Part shown: in pieces, positions 45,126 through 57,514 of the stretch
Layout of the letters: each line of letters begins with the position of its first letter
How positions within the stretch are numbered: the stretch's first letter is position 1
DNA from: Rapana venosa
Taxonomy: Eukaryota; Mollusca; Gastropoda; Neogastropoda; Muricidae
NCBI GenBank assembly: GCA_028751875.1
Contig: CM054141.1
Span: 67,926,351 to 67,990,350, forward strand
Reading direction: 5' to 3'
DNA: 64,000 nt
Notes under the pieces: model-generated
Seen by the model: only the letters and a program-made list of their open reading frames with translations
What the model was told of the DNA's origin: nothing
Databases searched by the model: none
Program-made: the position numbers and the translations under genes

Positions 45126-46000
45126 CAGAAAGCGCGTATAAAAAAAGCTCAGCGTGCCCTAAAGGAAAGAATCATGTGTTAAAGTGATGAATGTATTACA
45201 GAACAAGTAACAGTTACAAAAAATGACGTATGTACGCCAATAAGAAGCAAAACTCAAGACATAATATGAACAATGTCTTAGAAAACACACTCAAAAAGTC
45301 TGTTTAGGACTTCTTTCTCATCCAAAATGAATGGACTTGATTCTTCTAGTGGGTACATTAACCCCAAAAAGTGACAAAAACAAAACTGAACAAAGCAAAA
45401 AAGCCCAGAAAACAAAACACCCAAATCCCCAGCAGCAACAAAACCCATCAATACTTGACCTCGGACATGCATCAGCAGAGCTTGCTTTTTCTTTTCTTTT
45501 TCCTTAATTTTTTTTTAAAAAACTGACTGATGATTTTTACTGACCCCTGTTATGTTCTGATGTTGAATAAAAGAAGCAGCAATTGCTTGGTTTATTTTTT
45601 ATGAATACAAAATGTTGAAAATTGTGATTATTATTGGTCATCATTTCCTCCATCAAAGCAGGTAGCTAGCAGGCTGCAGGCTCCCTGTCCCTCTGCACTA
45701 TTACACGGTGTTTGGGCGTTTCTTTCTTTCTTTCTTTAGTAATAAAAATAAATCTTTTGTGGGATGACACATGCTTAGGTCCTTTGTGAGCAAAGTCACT
45801 TCGGTTCAGCAATATTGTATCAATACTGATTGCGAAGAGACAGGTTTAGTAAAATGATAGGTACATTTACACCTATAGAGTATGGGAAGTAAATTGCGTT
45901 GTATTGTATTGTAGTGTATTGTATTGTATTGTATTGTAGTGCAGTGTAGTGTATTGTAGTGAATATCACTTTCAGTCAAAGCAGGTTTTTTTCTGCGAGA
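45126..46000. other. TEP intron, unassigned
   Basis: AT-rich low-copy sequence; short (GTATT)n at 45900-45960. No exon or element recognised. Confidence 0.5.
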
Positions 46001-46168
<168 letters not shown>

Positions 46169-46299
46169 TCCACTGACCAAGATGGTTGTCTGGGGGACAT
46201 GCGGGATGTGTTGGCCGATGATTTACACCAAGATTCCAATCTCTGAGAATGAGATCCGTCACTGTAGAATGCCTTCCATTGTCAGTCACTAGCTTCAGT

Positions 46300-46570
46300 A
46301 ATGGGGCCCTAGGGGAGCGAAGCATCAGATACCTCAGCTTCTCCAGGGGCCAGCATATTGAGGGCGGCGCCCATCTCCTCTCCCTCGCTGCTTTACCTTC
46401 CCTGACCCTAAAAAGGCAGGTACCCATTTACAGCTAGGTGAACTGGGAGAACTGTACTGAAGCCAAGGCGCGCAAACGGTCACCCATCCAGGTGGTAACC
46501 ACGCTCGATGCTGCTTAAGATTAGCTAGGGGAAAGCGAGTGCTCTGACCACTGAGCTATCCTGTGCCCAT
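46300..46570 (-). mobile_element. SINE family 4, near full length
   Basis: CAGCTTCTCCAGGGGCCAGC, CTCGCTGCTTTACCTTCCCT, CACCCATCCAGGTGGTAACC, TGACCACTGAGCTATCCTGT. Minus orientation. Confidence 0.88.
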
Positions 46571-46699
46571 CTTCAGTACAAACCTTTAAGTTAACAACCG
46601 CTCAGAGGATTCACTGTATGAGGGCTGAAACTGTGGAGTCACGTTCGCTCTGCTTATCATTCTTCTTTCTATGATCTTATTTCTATTTATTTTTAAAAA

Positions 46700-46869
46700 A
46701 TTGTATACCTCTTCCACTTTTCGTAAGAGTAGGCCATTGTGTGCCGGTGGGAACAGATGACAAAATTTACAAAACCGCATACATACGGGGACTGGATGTA
46801 AAAAAGCACATGAGTGCTTATTCCATTATCCTCAATATAAAAGAATAAAATAAATAAATAAATAACAAT
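46700..46869 (+). mobile_element. SINE family 1, 5'-truncated
   Basis: TTTCGTAAGAGTAGGCCATT, GGGGACTGGATGTAAAAAAG, TTCCATTATCCTCAATATAA and an (AATA)n tail. The tail joins the target site of the RTE insertion. Confidence 0.88.
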
Positions 46870-46882
46870 AAGTCACGGCAAA
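46870..46882. repeat. Target-site duplication, left copy (AAGTCACGGCAAA)
   Basis: Thirteen bases identical to 48230-48242 flank the RTE-type LINE. The sequence belongs to the end of the family 2 SINE that continues at 48231. Confidence 0.8.
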
Positions 46883-48106
46883 GATCATCATCGGACGAAT
46901 CTCAGAGGCAGTGGACCAACAACTCAGAAAGGAACAGGCAGGTTTTCATTCAGGAAGAAGATGCATAGACCAGATCTTCACCCTGCGCAACATCATCGAA
47001 CAGTGCACGGAATGGCAGAGACAGCTGTATATCAACTTCGTAGACTTTGAAAAAGCCTTTAACAGCATTCATCGAGAAAGTGTATGGCGCATACTCCGAG
47101 CATATGGAATTCCACAGGAGATTATCCAAGTCATTAAGAGCTTCTACAACAACTTCACGTGCAGCAAAACCAGTTTCAGTGTACAAACCGGCGTCAGACA
47201 AGGCTGCCCCATGTCAGCACTACTCTTCAACCCGACAATTGATTAGGTAATGAGACAGACAACAGATGACCAGTCACGGGGCATCAGATGGACCCCATTC
47301 TTAACGCTTGAAGACCTAGATTTTGCCGACGATCTGGCACTGCTCTCACATACCCACCATCACATTCAAGAGAAGACATCCCATCCCGTCTCAGCACTTT
47401 CGCACAGCAAGTAGGCCTGAAAATCAGTCAGAAGAAGACAGAGGTGATGACACTGAACGTTCAGAACCCCTCACCGGTCACAGTGAATGGAGAAGATTTA
47501 CCAACAACTGAAGAGTTCACGTACCTCGGGAGCACTGTTAGACATGACGGCGGAGCAGGCAGCGACATCAAGAACCGGATTAGCAAAGCAAGAAATGCTT
47601 ATAGAAATCTGAACAATGTGTGGAAATCGTCCCAGTACAGCACCAGAACCAAACTAAGACTACACCAGAGCTGTGTACTTTCCACCCTTTTGTACGGCTC
47701 GGAGTGCTGGAGGATGACTGAGAGTGACCTCGATAAACTATCCACATTCCACACGAAGAATCTCAGAAGAATCTTGCGCATCTTCTGGCCTGAGACCATC
47801 TCCAACCAAGAACTTTTTGCCAGTTGCAACCAAGAAAGCATGGACAACATCATCATGCATAGGCGATGGGGATGGATAGGGCATATCTGCCGTCGGGAAC
47901 AGGGAAACATCGCCCGAACAGCCCTCCACTGGACACCAGAGGGAAAACGCAAACGAGGACGACCCAAGAACACTTGGCGTCGGACTGTCGAAACAGAGCT
48001 GAAGACCTTCCAACATACCTGGGGAACCATTCGGAAGCTGGCCCAGGACAGACAGGAGTGGACAACATTTGTTGCTGCCCTACGTGCCAATAAGGCACAA
48101 AGGCAT

Positions 48107-48167
<61 letters not shown>

Positions 48168-48202
48168 GAAGAAGAAAGAAGAAGAAGAAGAAGAAGAAGA
48201 AG

Positions 48203-48229
<27 letters not shown>
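46883..48229 (+). mobile_element. RTE-clade LINE, 5'-truncated, two lesions
   Basis: It encodes the reverse transcriptase from within the fingers/palm to the C-terminus. RT blocks visible: QLYINFVDFEKAFNSIHRES, SVQTGVRQGCPMSALLF and DLDFADDLALLSHT; the C-terminal region includes YGSECWRMT and EGKRKRGRPKNTWRR. A TAG at 47243-47245 replaces an expected Trp codon. A frameshift near 47375 separates the FADD block from GLKISQKKTEVMTL. The last frame (47444-48109) is intact. The 3' end is (TGA)n then (GAA)n, typical of RTE elements. The endonuclease domain is missing. It is inserted antisense in the intron after bait exon 3. Confidence 0.93.
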
Positions 48230-48230
<1 letters not shown>

Positions 48231-48233
<3 letters not shown>

Positions 48234-48445
48234 CACGGCAAATTTCTCTGCGTGAAATTCGGGCTGCACTCTCCGGGGAGAGTGCGTCGCCACAAGAGCG
48301 GCGCCACCCACTATTTTTTTCTTTTCCTGTCTGCAGCTCTATTTGTTTCCCTATAAGAGTGGCTTTTTTCGACATAACTTTGCCAGGGACGACTCTCTTG
48401 TTGCCGTAAGTTCTTTTACGCGCGCTAAATAATATTCTGTAACAC

Positions 48446-48479
<34 letters not shown>

Positions 48480-48615
48480 TAGCCCCAGACCATCACTCAT
48501 GGATGGGGTTGGGGGGGGGGGGAGTTTCGGGCCCAAACGGGGATCAAACCACCGCACACTTCCTAACTGAACTTTACGCTTTCTAGGCAGGCGGGTTGCC
48601 TGCAGACCCCCGATC
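48231..48615 (-). mobile_element. SINE family 2, interrupted by the RTE insertion
   Basis: Reversed copy: AATTTCTCTGCGTGAAATTC, GCGTCGCCACAAGAGCGGCG, AGGGACGACTCTCTTGTTGC, ACCTCGGTTTATCGTCTCAT, CATCACTCATGGATGGGG, AACGGGGATCAAACC (B box), CTTTCTAGGCAGGCGGGTTG. It ends just before the donor of bait exon 3. Its 3' tip (AGTCACGG) is part of the RTE target site. Confidence 0.9.
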
Positions 48616-48622
48616 CTCTTAC

Positions 48623-48758
48623 CCGATGAAGACGGCCTGGAAGAGCCAAGTCTCCGGAAAGAATTTGCGCACTGTGTCCTTGGCCCTGTCTGAGCCTGTG
48701 CTGCCGGCTTCGTTGTTATCTTCTCCAGGAGGAACCTTCTCCAAGATGATTATGTGCT
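48623..48758 (-). CDS. TEP alternative bait-region exon 3 (nearest the constitutive exons)
   Basis: The exon ends ATC GG before donor GTAAGAGG, phase 2, exactly like the other two bait exons. The bait part is acidic and hydrophilic (LEKVPPGEDNNEAGSTGS), followed by DRAKDTVRKFFPETWLFQ. The acceptor is uncertain. The AG at 48759-48760 gives phase 1 and 136 nt but has a weak pyrimidine tract; an AG about 36 nt further in would also give phase 1. The charge contrast with the basic exon at 59.8 kb suggests different trigger proteases (inference). The stop side of the exon directly abuts a SINE family 2 copy (48231-48615). Confidence 0.87.
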
Positions 48759-48867
48759 CTTCACATAATAATTATTATACACATCACACAGCGTCTCCCT
48801 GCTACACACAAACCTAAAGAGAACAATGAGTGATGACTGTGACAGCGTCTGTCTGTCTGCCTCTCTC

Positions 48868-49045
<178 letters not shown>

Positions 49046-49675
49046 CTGTCTATCAATCTATCTATGCATATTTTGTCAATCTTTTGTCCCTTCTTTGAAA
49101 AGTCAGTCCTTGACAAACCCAATCTTCCCTTTCTCTCCCTCTGTGAGTGTATGTGTGTGTGTGCACGCGTGCGTGCGCGTGTGTGCGTGCACGCATGTTT
49201 GTGTCTGTCTGTCTGTCTGTCTGTCTGCCTGCCTGCCTGTCTGTGTGTGTGTGTGTGTCTGTGTCTATGCACGTGTGTTAGCACAAGCCCCTTTTTCATG
49301 GCAAGTTTCTCACGTATCACAAGTGCCTGTCTAGATCACGGCAAGCAGGTGAAAGGCTGTCGTTTTCACATTGGATGTTGGCCGCAACCCCACGCCTGTG
49401 TTCCACACACCAAAAGTACAGGAGAAAAAAACACCCACAACCTGTGGTCAGTACAACCTAGTCTCTGGGATGAGGTATTAACACTGAAAAACAGAGGACG
49501 ATGATAATGATGAAAACAATGATAAACCACCACCATCGCTGAAAAAGAAAACAAAATAACATTCTTTTGTATAAAATACACGTTCCTCTCTGTGATATTC
49601 TGATGATTGTACTCAACTAATCGTGTCGCCTAACATCATAATTTCGGCATTTTCCTCCTGTTTCCAAAACTGTTC
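49046..49675. other. TEP intron, unassigned
   Basis: GT and CTGC tracts to 49280, then low-copy AT-rich sequence. No exon or element recognised. Confidence 0.5.
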
Positions 49676-49679
49676 ACGG

Positions 49680-50175
49680 CCTTAGTCGATATTCTCCCTG
49701 ACCGAGTGGTTAAGTTAAGACAGTTTGACTTCAGTCTCATGGGTCCATGAACTCGTGGGTTCGAACTCGTGGGTTCGTTTGGTGAATTAAGGGTGGGGAT
49801 TTTTTCGATCTCCCGAGTCACCTTCAAGTGCATACCCATACTCTCCTTGTGTCTATCTTACCTGCTTGATCCACCCTGCAATCTCATTTGAGCAAAATTG
49901 CCTTGCGCTGCCGTTAAACACCTGACAAGTCAGGACCAGTGCGTCCGATTTCGGCGTGACAGAGAATTGTTATCTTTTAAGTCTTTAAGGAGAAAAGGTA
50001 GGAGAATGGACCAAGAAGGCAGAAAAAAGACAACAAGAAGGTGACAGGAAGAAAAAGAGCGAGACAGAAACAAAGAGACGGGTAGAAAAGAGGGAATTCA
50101 TGGCACAGAACTTCAGAAGGCGGGTATGGTATTTATACTAACGAACCCCCGGCATCCCCACGGGGGCTTGTGCTG
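49680..50175 (+). mobile_element. SINE family 3, near full length with Ser/Leu-tRNA-like head
   Basis: Head CCGAGTGGTTAAGTTAAGAC ... TTTGACTTCAGTCTCATGGG ... GTGGGTTCGAACTC has the long-variable-arm look of a class II tRNA. Body: GAATTAAGGGTGGGGATTTT, CACCTGACAAGTCAGGACCA. End: GAATTCATGGCACAGAACTT, GGTATGGTATTTATACTAAC, CATCCCCACGGGGG. Confidence 0.85.
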
Positions 50176-50354
50176 CCTTAAGCTGACCCCTTTATTCCCT
50201 TCTTGCTGGAAGGACTAAGGACAAGGAATGGACACAGGTCAGCATGCCAGCAGATCTTCTAGCAGCTGTCCAGCGAAATGGAGATATTTCACAACGTCTG
50301 CCGCTGACGTCCAGTCCCCATGATGACCACAACGGTCAAGAGACTGAGTAAGTG

Positions 50355-50355
50355 A

Positions 50356-50433
<78 letters not shown>

Positions 50434-50495
50434 ATGTGTGTGTGTATGTGTGTGTGTATGTGTGTGTGTGTGTGTTTGTGTGTGTGTGTAATCAG
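50355..50495. repeat. (GT)n-(AT)n-(GT)n tract
   Basis: TGTGTG, then (AT) 50369-50432 with two interruptions, then GTGTGTATGTGTG to 50490. Confidence 0.95.
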
Positions 50496-50644
50496 TACCC
50501 CTACTCTGCAGTGCTGGAAACAGTTGTGTACGATTCATCTCTAACATTTTTTACAGGTTGCCTCCATCTCCTTCTGTCCTCTTTTCTTGGTTTTTCCAGC
50601 TGAAGAGAAATACTTCCTTTTCAGGATACGCCAAATCATTGGCA

Positions 50645-50895
50645 GTGAGATGTTAGAGACCTCAGCTTCTCCAGAGGTCAGCATTTCGAGCGCGGTGCTC
50701 ATCATCTCTCCTTCGCTGCTTTACCTTCCCTGTCCCTAAAGAGGGCAGGTACCCATTTACAGATGGATGAACTGGGGGACTGTACTGAAGCCGAGGCGCA
50801 CGGACTGTCACCCATCCAAGAGGTAACCACTCTCAACGCTGTTTAACCTTAGCTTCGGGAGAGTGAGCGCTCTGACCACTGTGCTATCCCCTCTC
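50645..50895 (-). mobile_element. SINE family 4, near full length
   Basis: CAGCTTCTCCAGAGGTCAGC, TTCGCTGCTTTACCTTCCCT, CACCCATCCAAGAGGTAACC, TGACCACTGTGCTATCCCCT. Minus orientation. Confidence 0.86.
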
Positions 50896-50984
50896 CAGCT
50901 TATTAAGAGATCAAAGGCATTTTTTCACCCTGGAGTCAACAGTTGTTTTGATTCCAATTCTCAGCAAGTTTTCCAGATAGCTTT

Positions 50985-51500
50985 ATAGAAGAAGAATGCA
51001 AAGAAGAAGAATGATGCAAAGAAGAAGAATGCAAAGAAGAAGAATACAAAGAAGAAGAATGCAAAGAAGAAGAACGCAAAGAAGAATGCAAGAAGAAGAA
51101 GAAGCAAAGAAGCAAAGAATGAAAGAAGAAGAAGAAGAAGAATAAAGAAGAAGAATGCAAAGAAGAAGAAGAATGCAAAGAAGAAGAAGAATGCAAAGAA
51201 TGAAAGAAGAAAAATGCAAAGAATGCAAAGAAGAAGAATAAGAAGAAGAAAATGCAAAGAAGAAGAAGAAGAAGAAGAAGAAGAAAAGAAAGAAGAAGAA
51301 GAAGAAAGAAGAAGATGAAGAAGAAGAAGAAGAAGAGAATGCAAAGAAGAAAAGAAGAATGCAAGAAAGAAAGAAGATGCAAAGAAGAAGATTGCAAAAA
51401 AGAAGAAGAATACAAAGAAGAAGAATAATGCAAAGAAGAAGAATGCAAAGAAGAAGAAGAATGCAAAGAAGAAGAATGCAAAGAAGAAGAAGAAATAAAG
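50985..51500. repeat. (GAA)n array with GCAAAGAAGAAGAAT units
   Basis: About 500 bp of GAA repeats interspersed with ATGCAAA, a 15-18-bp composite unit. The Phe/Ser/Leu minus frames are artefacts. Confidence 0.95.
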
Positions 51501-51689
51501 ATCCGCACATACAAATACACGCACAACGTAAAAAACCAATCCAAAGACCTAAAGGGATTAGGTGATGCTGGGATGGTATAATATCCCGCTCCAGCAAAAA
51601 GGCAGGGCAGAGATAAAACTGACTGAGCATGAGTTGGGTTTAAAATTTTTTTTTCTATAGAGCATCCAGGTATGCAACCTACACCTGCA

Positions 51690-51840
51690 TCTTTCACCCT
51701 GTGTTTTTCACCCTATATTTTCACCCTGTCGTTTTTCACCCTGTGTTTTCATCCTGTGTTTTCACCCTGTGTTTTCCCTTGTGTTTTCACCCTGTGGTTT
51801 CCACAGTGTGTTTTTCACCCTGTGTTTTTCACCCATCTTT
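51690..51840. repeat. 14-bp tandem repeat (TTTTCACCCTGTG)
   Basis: About ten copies of TTTTCACCCTGTGT with small variants. Confidence 0.9.
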
Positions 51841-51984
51841 CAATCGACTGTACACAGCTGTTTCCAAAATGGCATAGAAACACACTCTATTTTGCCTCCG
51901 CGTTCCAGAAGGGAGGAGGGGGGTGGGTGATGGGAGATGGGAGGATGGGGAAGTGGAGGGGAAGGAGGACAATTTTAGGGTGTC

Positions 51985-52340
51985 CCATAACCTATCAGGT
52001 CGTAGGGGAGCGAGGCGTCAGAGACCTCACCTCTCTAGGGGCCAGCACACGGCAACCTGGAGTTAACATCAGTGCAGACTCCACTCCCCCCAAAAGTCCT
52101 TCGGATGAGACTATAAACCGAGGTCCCGTGTGCGAACGCACGCAGAACATCTTGCGCACACGTTAAAACCCGTTCCGCTTTTCGGAAGAGTAGGCCACTG
52201 TGTGCCGGTGGGAACGGATGACAACATTGACAAAACTGCATACACACGGGGACTAGATGAAACCCCCCCCCCCAAAAAAAAAGCGCATGAGTGCTTGTTC
52301 CATTATCCTCGAAATAAAAGAATAAAATAAAAGAAATACA
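51985..52340 (+). mobile_element. SINE family 4 scrap followed by SINE family 1
   Basis: 51985-52045: CCATAACCTATCAGGTCGTA ... CTAGGGGCCAGCA (family 4, minus). 52055-52340: CTGGAGTTAACATCAGTGCA, GATGAGACTATAAACCGAGG, GGAAGAGTAGGCCACTGTGT, TTCCATTATCCTCGAAATAA (family 1, plus). Lies 56 bases from the donor of bait exon 2. Confidence 0.87.
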
Positions 52341-52395
52341 ACAACAAAAAAGAGAGAGAACTTCCTTTGTTGTCTTTGGTGTCGCGCCCTCTTAC

Positions 52396-52546
52396 CCGAT
52401 AAAGATGGCGTCGAAGAGCCAAGTTTCAGGAAAGAATTTGCGCACTCTGTCCGGGCCCTGTTCTTCCTTGGGGGCTCCCTTAGTCGCATCTGGCACTCCT
52501 CTGTTACCAGTGCCGCGTGTGCTCACGCCGAAGGTAGCAATACCTA
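52396..52546 (-). CDS. TEP alternative bait-region exon 2
   Basis: This 151-nt exon has acceptor TTTCAG, enters in phase 1 and ends ATC GG before donor GTAAGAG (phase 2). The bait part reads STRGTGNRGVPDATKGAPKE, followed by DRVRKFFPETWLFDAIFIG. The last 19 residues match the other two bait exons closely, while the bait part does not align with them. It has several Arg and Lys sites and many Gly, so it should be flexible. It replaces, and cannot be joined to, the other two bait exons without a frameshift. SINE family 1 and family 4 copies lie just downstream in the same intron, at 51985-52340. Confidence 0.9.
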
Positions 52547-53028
52547 CTGAAAGTAGGCATCCCATAATAAGTCAGGTCCAGAGGCTGTGTATACAATATT
52601 AGTTAGGCCGCGGAGGTGGCGAGGGGGGGGGGGGGGGGGTGTGGTGAGGGAAGGAGGCGTAAGTAAGTGTGCAAAAGACATGAATGGATAAATCACAGCT
52701 ATCCATTGTAGGAAACTAAACAACTTCATGACCCAAACATGTTGGTCAGAGTTGGACAACCCATTGCTTTATCAGGTGTGTCTGCTCTTTTAAAGAGTAA
52801 GTAATAAAGTGTGTGTGGCACTTTTCTCTTCTGTATCTCATCTGTTCCCTCCTCTCTCTCACTCATCATGTTTTCGTCTCTAAGTTCAATCCTGACACTC
52901 ATCTCAAACTTTCACGTCTATCGCAGTAAGTGTCCATCTTCCCTCCTGGGCGAGTCCTGCTCCTTTTCTCTCCACACTCCAGCTTAGTCGTCCGTCTGAT
53001 CTCACTGCTGTCCATCATGACCTGTCAT

Positions 53029-53086
<58 letters not shown>

Positions 53087-53101
53087 GTCTTCTCCTGCTG
53101 C

Positions 53102-53132
<31 letters not shown>

Positions 53133-53225
53133 TTCTCTCAAAATTCTTCTGTGTGCATACATGTGTGTTCAGGTGTGTGAGCGCATGTGTGTGCATACAC
53201 AGAGTGGTGTGTGTGTGTGTGTGCA

Positions 53226-53261
<36 letters not shown>

Positions 53262-53498
53262 GGCATGCGTGCGGGCGTGTGTATGTGTAATGTGTGTGCC
53301 TGCGTGCGTGCGTGCGTGCGTGCGTGCATGATAGTGTGTGTGACCATTTGATAAGTGTGCTTCAGCATATTGCAAGCCATAACCAATCACCGGTGAGAGG
53401 TTAGTTTCATTTCTGAAGTCACCTTTTGCGACAGATTCATTCGTGGACTAAATGAAGCGAAACAACTGGACCCCACCACCACTGATCCCAAAATGTCC
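52547..53498. other. TEP intron between bait exons: G-run, CT, CTGT and GT tracts
   Basis: G-run 52623-52639, (CT) 53035-53083, (CTGT) 53103-53130, GT and GTGC tracts 53205-53335. Remainder unassigned; no further FPETWLF-type exon was found. Confidence 0.7.
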
Positions 53499-53499
53499 C

Positions 53500-53870
53500 T
53501 TCGCTTCTTCAGTCCTCAAATCCCCCGTGGGGATGCCGGGGACCTGTCAGTATAAATAGCATCCCCATATTCTGGAAATTCTGTGCTAGAAACTTCCTCT
53601 TTTCTATCACTCCATTTGTTTTGCCTTGTTCCTTTTCTTCCTGTTACCCCCTTCTTGTCTATTTTCTGACTTGTTAGTCCATTCTCCTGCCCTTTCCCAC
53701 CCAGAAAGAATTAGAAGGAAACCATTCTCTCTTATGCCGAAGTCGGAAGCGCTGGGCCTGACTTATCAGGCGCTTAATGGCAGCGTGACGCATTTCCGCT
53801 CATATAGCTTAACAGACAACAATAGTAGCTGTCTGAGTGTTCGACGACGAAGAAGAAGAGAAAGAATATG
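53500..53870 (-). mobile_element. SINE family 3, reversed
   Basis: CCCGTGGGGATGCCGGGGAC, GTCAGTATAAATAGCATCCC, TTCTGGAAATTCTGTGCTAG, then GAAGTCGGAAGCGCTGGGCC and GACTTATCAGGCGCTTAATG, ending GTGTTCGACGACGAAGAAGA. Confidence 0.82.
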
Positions 53871-54054
53871 GTTAGATTGAATGAGAGGAAAGGATAGACT
53901 TACGCACAAGTGGCGGAAGCCACAGCAATAAGTTGGTAGGTAATTTTGAGAACAAGAATTTAGAACAGTTATTTCTTTTTAAAAAAAAAACCCCTGTGCT
54001 ATGACTGGCTATATTCTTAACAACAAGCGCAAGACCAAAAACAATAACAACAAA

Positions 54055-54078
54055 AACGATGATGATGGTGATGAAGAA

Positions 54079-54118
<40 letters not shown>

Positions 54119-54225
54119 GTGGTGGTGATGACGACAACAATGATGATGAGGCTGTTGCTGCTGATGATAATGATGATGACGATAATGATGATGACTACGA
54201 TGATGATGAGAATGAAAATAATAAT
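54055..54225. repeat. (GAT)n array
   Basis: GATGAT with GAC, GGT and GCT variants. Poly-Asp and poly-His frames are artefacts. Confidence 0.95.
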
Positions 54226-54529
54226 AATAGCAATGAGGATAATTGCTGTCCCAAGAGCTTCGTGACGACTTAACAGCACCGTTCATGAAAAAACGACCGC
54301 AATGGGATTTTAAAAAAAACCCACACCCAACAACAAATAATACCAATACTGTCGTTAATACTATCAATCATTGCGACTAGTACTGTTACCTATGTTTGTG
54401 TTGTTGTTTTGCTATTAATCCTCTCTTGCTGAAGTTATGCCTGTTACTGTTGTGATGGATGATTCGTTTTTGTTATTGTTATAAAAAAGGGAAACACGAA
54501 TAAATCCTGATTCCTTCAACGTGTTCATT

Positions 54530-54770
54530 AGTCGCTTCTGAGCAACGTCCTTCGGAGGAGACTATAAACCGAGGCCCCGTGTGCGAACGCACGCAGAACA
54601 TCTTGCGTACATGTTAAATCCTGTTCCGCTTTTCGTAAGAGTAGGCCATTGTGTGCCGGTGGGAACAGATGACAGAATTTACAAAACCGCATACACACGG
54701 GAATGGATGTAAAAAAGCACATGAGTGCTTATTCCATTATCCTCGATATAAAAGAATAAAATAAATAAAA
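54530..54770 (+). mobile_element. SINE family 1, headless
   Basis: CCTTCGGAGGAGACTATAAA, CGAACGCACGCAGAACATCT, AAGAGTAGGCCATTGTGTGC, TTCCATTATCCTCGATATAA. Confidence 0.88.
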
Positions 54771-54779
54771 ATAAAGGCT

Positions 54780-55085
<306 letters not shown>

Positions 55086-55249
55086 ACAGACAGACAGAGG
55101 CTAATATCACTACAGTATGAGTGAAAGGTGGTTGGTGTGCTACACGGAAAGATAACTATACAGATGTGGCCTTTATGAGTGTCTGAACTATAGATTGCTG
55201 ATGAGCTTGTATCATTGTCAGATAGAATTACACATTTCCTTGACTATTG

Positions 55250-55545
55250 TTAAAGACTCGCGCACGCCTGCGCCAACACACACGCACGCAAACGCACACA
55301 CGCACACACAGAGACCTATACACATACGCACACGCACACAGACATACACACACACGCACGTACACAGACATACACACACGCACACAGACACACATACACA
55401 CACGCACACAGACACACATACACACACGCACACAGACACAGACACACACACACATACACACACAAACACACACTCACAAATGCACACACAAAACACACAC
55501 ACACACACACACAAACACACGCATACAAACACACACTCAGCATAC
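55250..55545. repeat. CA/CACGCACACAGA array
   Basis: Imperfect CACACGCACACAGACACACA units, then CT tracts to 55675. Confidence 0.92.
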
Positions 55546-55669
55546 ACACTTTCTCTCTGTGTATCTGCCTCTTTCGCTGTCTGTCTGTCTGTCTATCGAT
55601 CTACCTACCTACCTACTTACCTATCTATCTGTCTGTCTGTCCCCCCTCTCTCTCTCGCTCTCACTCTCT

Positions 55670-55845
55670 CTCTCGCAGAACATCTTGCGCACACGTTAAA
55701 TCCTGTTCCGCTTTTCGTAAGAGTAGGCCATTGTGTGCCGATGGGAAGAGATGACAAAATTTACAAAAACGCATACACACGGGGACTGGATGTAAAAAAA
55801 CACATAAGTGCTTATTCCATTATCCTCGATAATAAATATTCTCTG
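55670..55845 (+). mobile_element. SINE family 1, 5'-truncated
   Basis: CATCTTGCGCACACGTTAAA, AAGAGTAGGCCATTGTGTGC, GGGGACTGGATGTAAAAAAA, TTATTCCATTATCCTCGATA. Confidence 0.87.
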
Positions 55846-56019
55846 TTGCAGGGCTTGTATGAACAAATGTACATCTTTCCTCCCAGTCACATCAGGCTGT
55901 ACTGGATGTACTCCGAGTCAGCAAGTACCCCCGTTGTCCTCAATGAAAACCAAACTTTACTGAAGTCTTGACAAATAGCAACCTTTGTGCTTGGGACGGA
56001 ATTGAGAGAGTAGGGAAAG

Positions 56020-56031
56020 GAAGGAGAGTGC

Positions 56032-56065
<34 letters not shown>

Positions 56066-56109
56066 GGAGAGAGAGAGAGCTTGGAACGAATTTTAAGAAG
56101 GATAGATAA

Positions 56110-56141
<32 letters not shown>

Positions 56142-56193
56142 TAGACAGACAGATAGATGATAGATAGATAGATAGATAGACAGACAGAGAGAC

Positions 56194-56241
<48 letters not shown>

Positions 56242-56371
56242 GCAGGCAGGCAGGTAGGCAGACAGTAGATAGTAGGTAGGTAGGTAGATAGATAGATAGA
56301 TAGATAAATAGACAGACAGATAGATAGACAGACAGACAGACAGATAGAGATAATTAGATAGACAGACAGAC

Positions 56372-56442
<71 letters not shown>

Positions 56443-56499
56443 TAGATAGATAGATAGATAGGTAGGTAAATAGATAGGTAGGTAGACAGACAGACAGAC

Positions 56500-56532
<33 letters not shown>

Positions 56533-56603
56533 TGTAAATAGATAGAAAAGAGAGATAGGTAGGTAGATAGATAGATAGGCAGATAGATAGAAAGATAGCG
56601 AGG

Positions 56604-56673
<70 letters not shown>

Positions 56674-56675
56674 AA
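56020..56675. repeat. (GATA)n/(GACA)n array bordered by (GA)n
   Basis: (GA) 56025-56080; GATA with GACA and GGTA runs 56100-56600; (GA) 56608-56673. Ile/Tyr/Leu/Ser frames on the minus strand are artefacts. Confidence 0.96.
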
Positions 56676-56920
56676 TACTATATTGCAGACACAATGCAAG
56701 GCAAGAGACTTTGCCTTTAACCTGGGAACAACCTTATCAAAGCATACAAACACTGCTATACCTTGCCTTAGAGCGAAAATCTGCGTATATGGCCTTTTTA
56801 ATATTATGAATCGGGGTATGATGCAGCCGTACTCTGTTTCAGAGGAAAAGCTAGTGATACGCTTTGCATTTTATCGCCAAGTATAGGCAGACGAGTTGGA
56901 AAGCTTGAGAAAGAGAGCGA
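56676..56920. other. TEP intron, unassigned
   Basis: Low-copy sequence, no recognised feature. Confidence 0.45.
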
Positions 56921-57255
<335 letters not shown>

Positions 57256-57514
57256 GTGTTGTGTGCGTGCGAATGTGCGTGCGTGTGTGCGCTCGTGAAC
57301 GGGGTGATAAGGCTGGATGCAGATTACGAGTATACCTTAACCTAAATTTGTGGAAAGCCATTACTCTGACCACTGAGCTATCTATTCCTTTTGCGCTTAA
57401 AAGATCAGATCCTGTGTGGATCGGGGTATAGAGGTGACGCACCCGTCTACATAGCGAGATGTCTCGGTTCAATTCTGCGTAAATTCGAATTTGTTCCACT
57501 AGACTAGAGTGGTG

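Noticed and set aside
47444..48109. 221-codon frame as a host gene
   Set aside because: It is the C-terminal part of an RTE reverse transcriptase with the FADD block just upstream in another frame, a (TGA)n tail and a target-site duplication.
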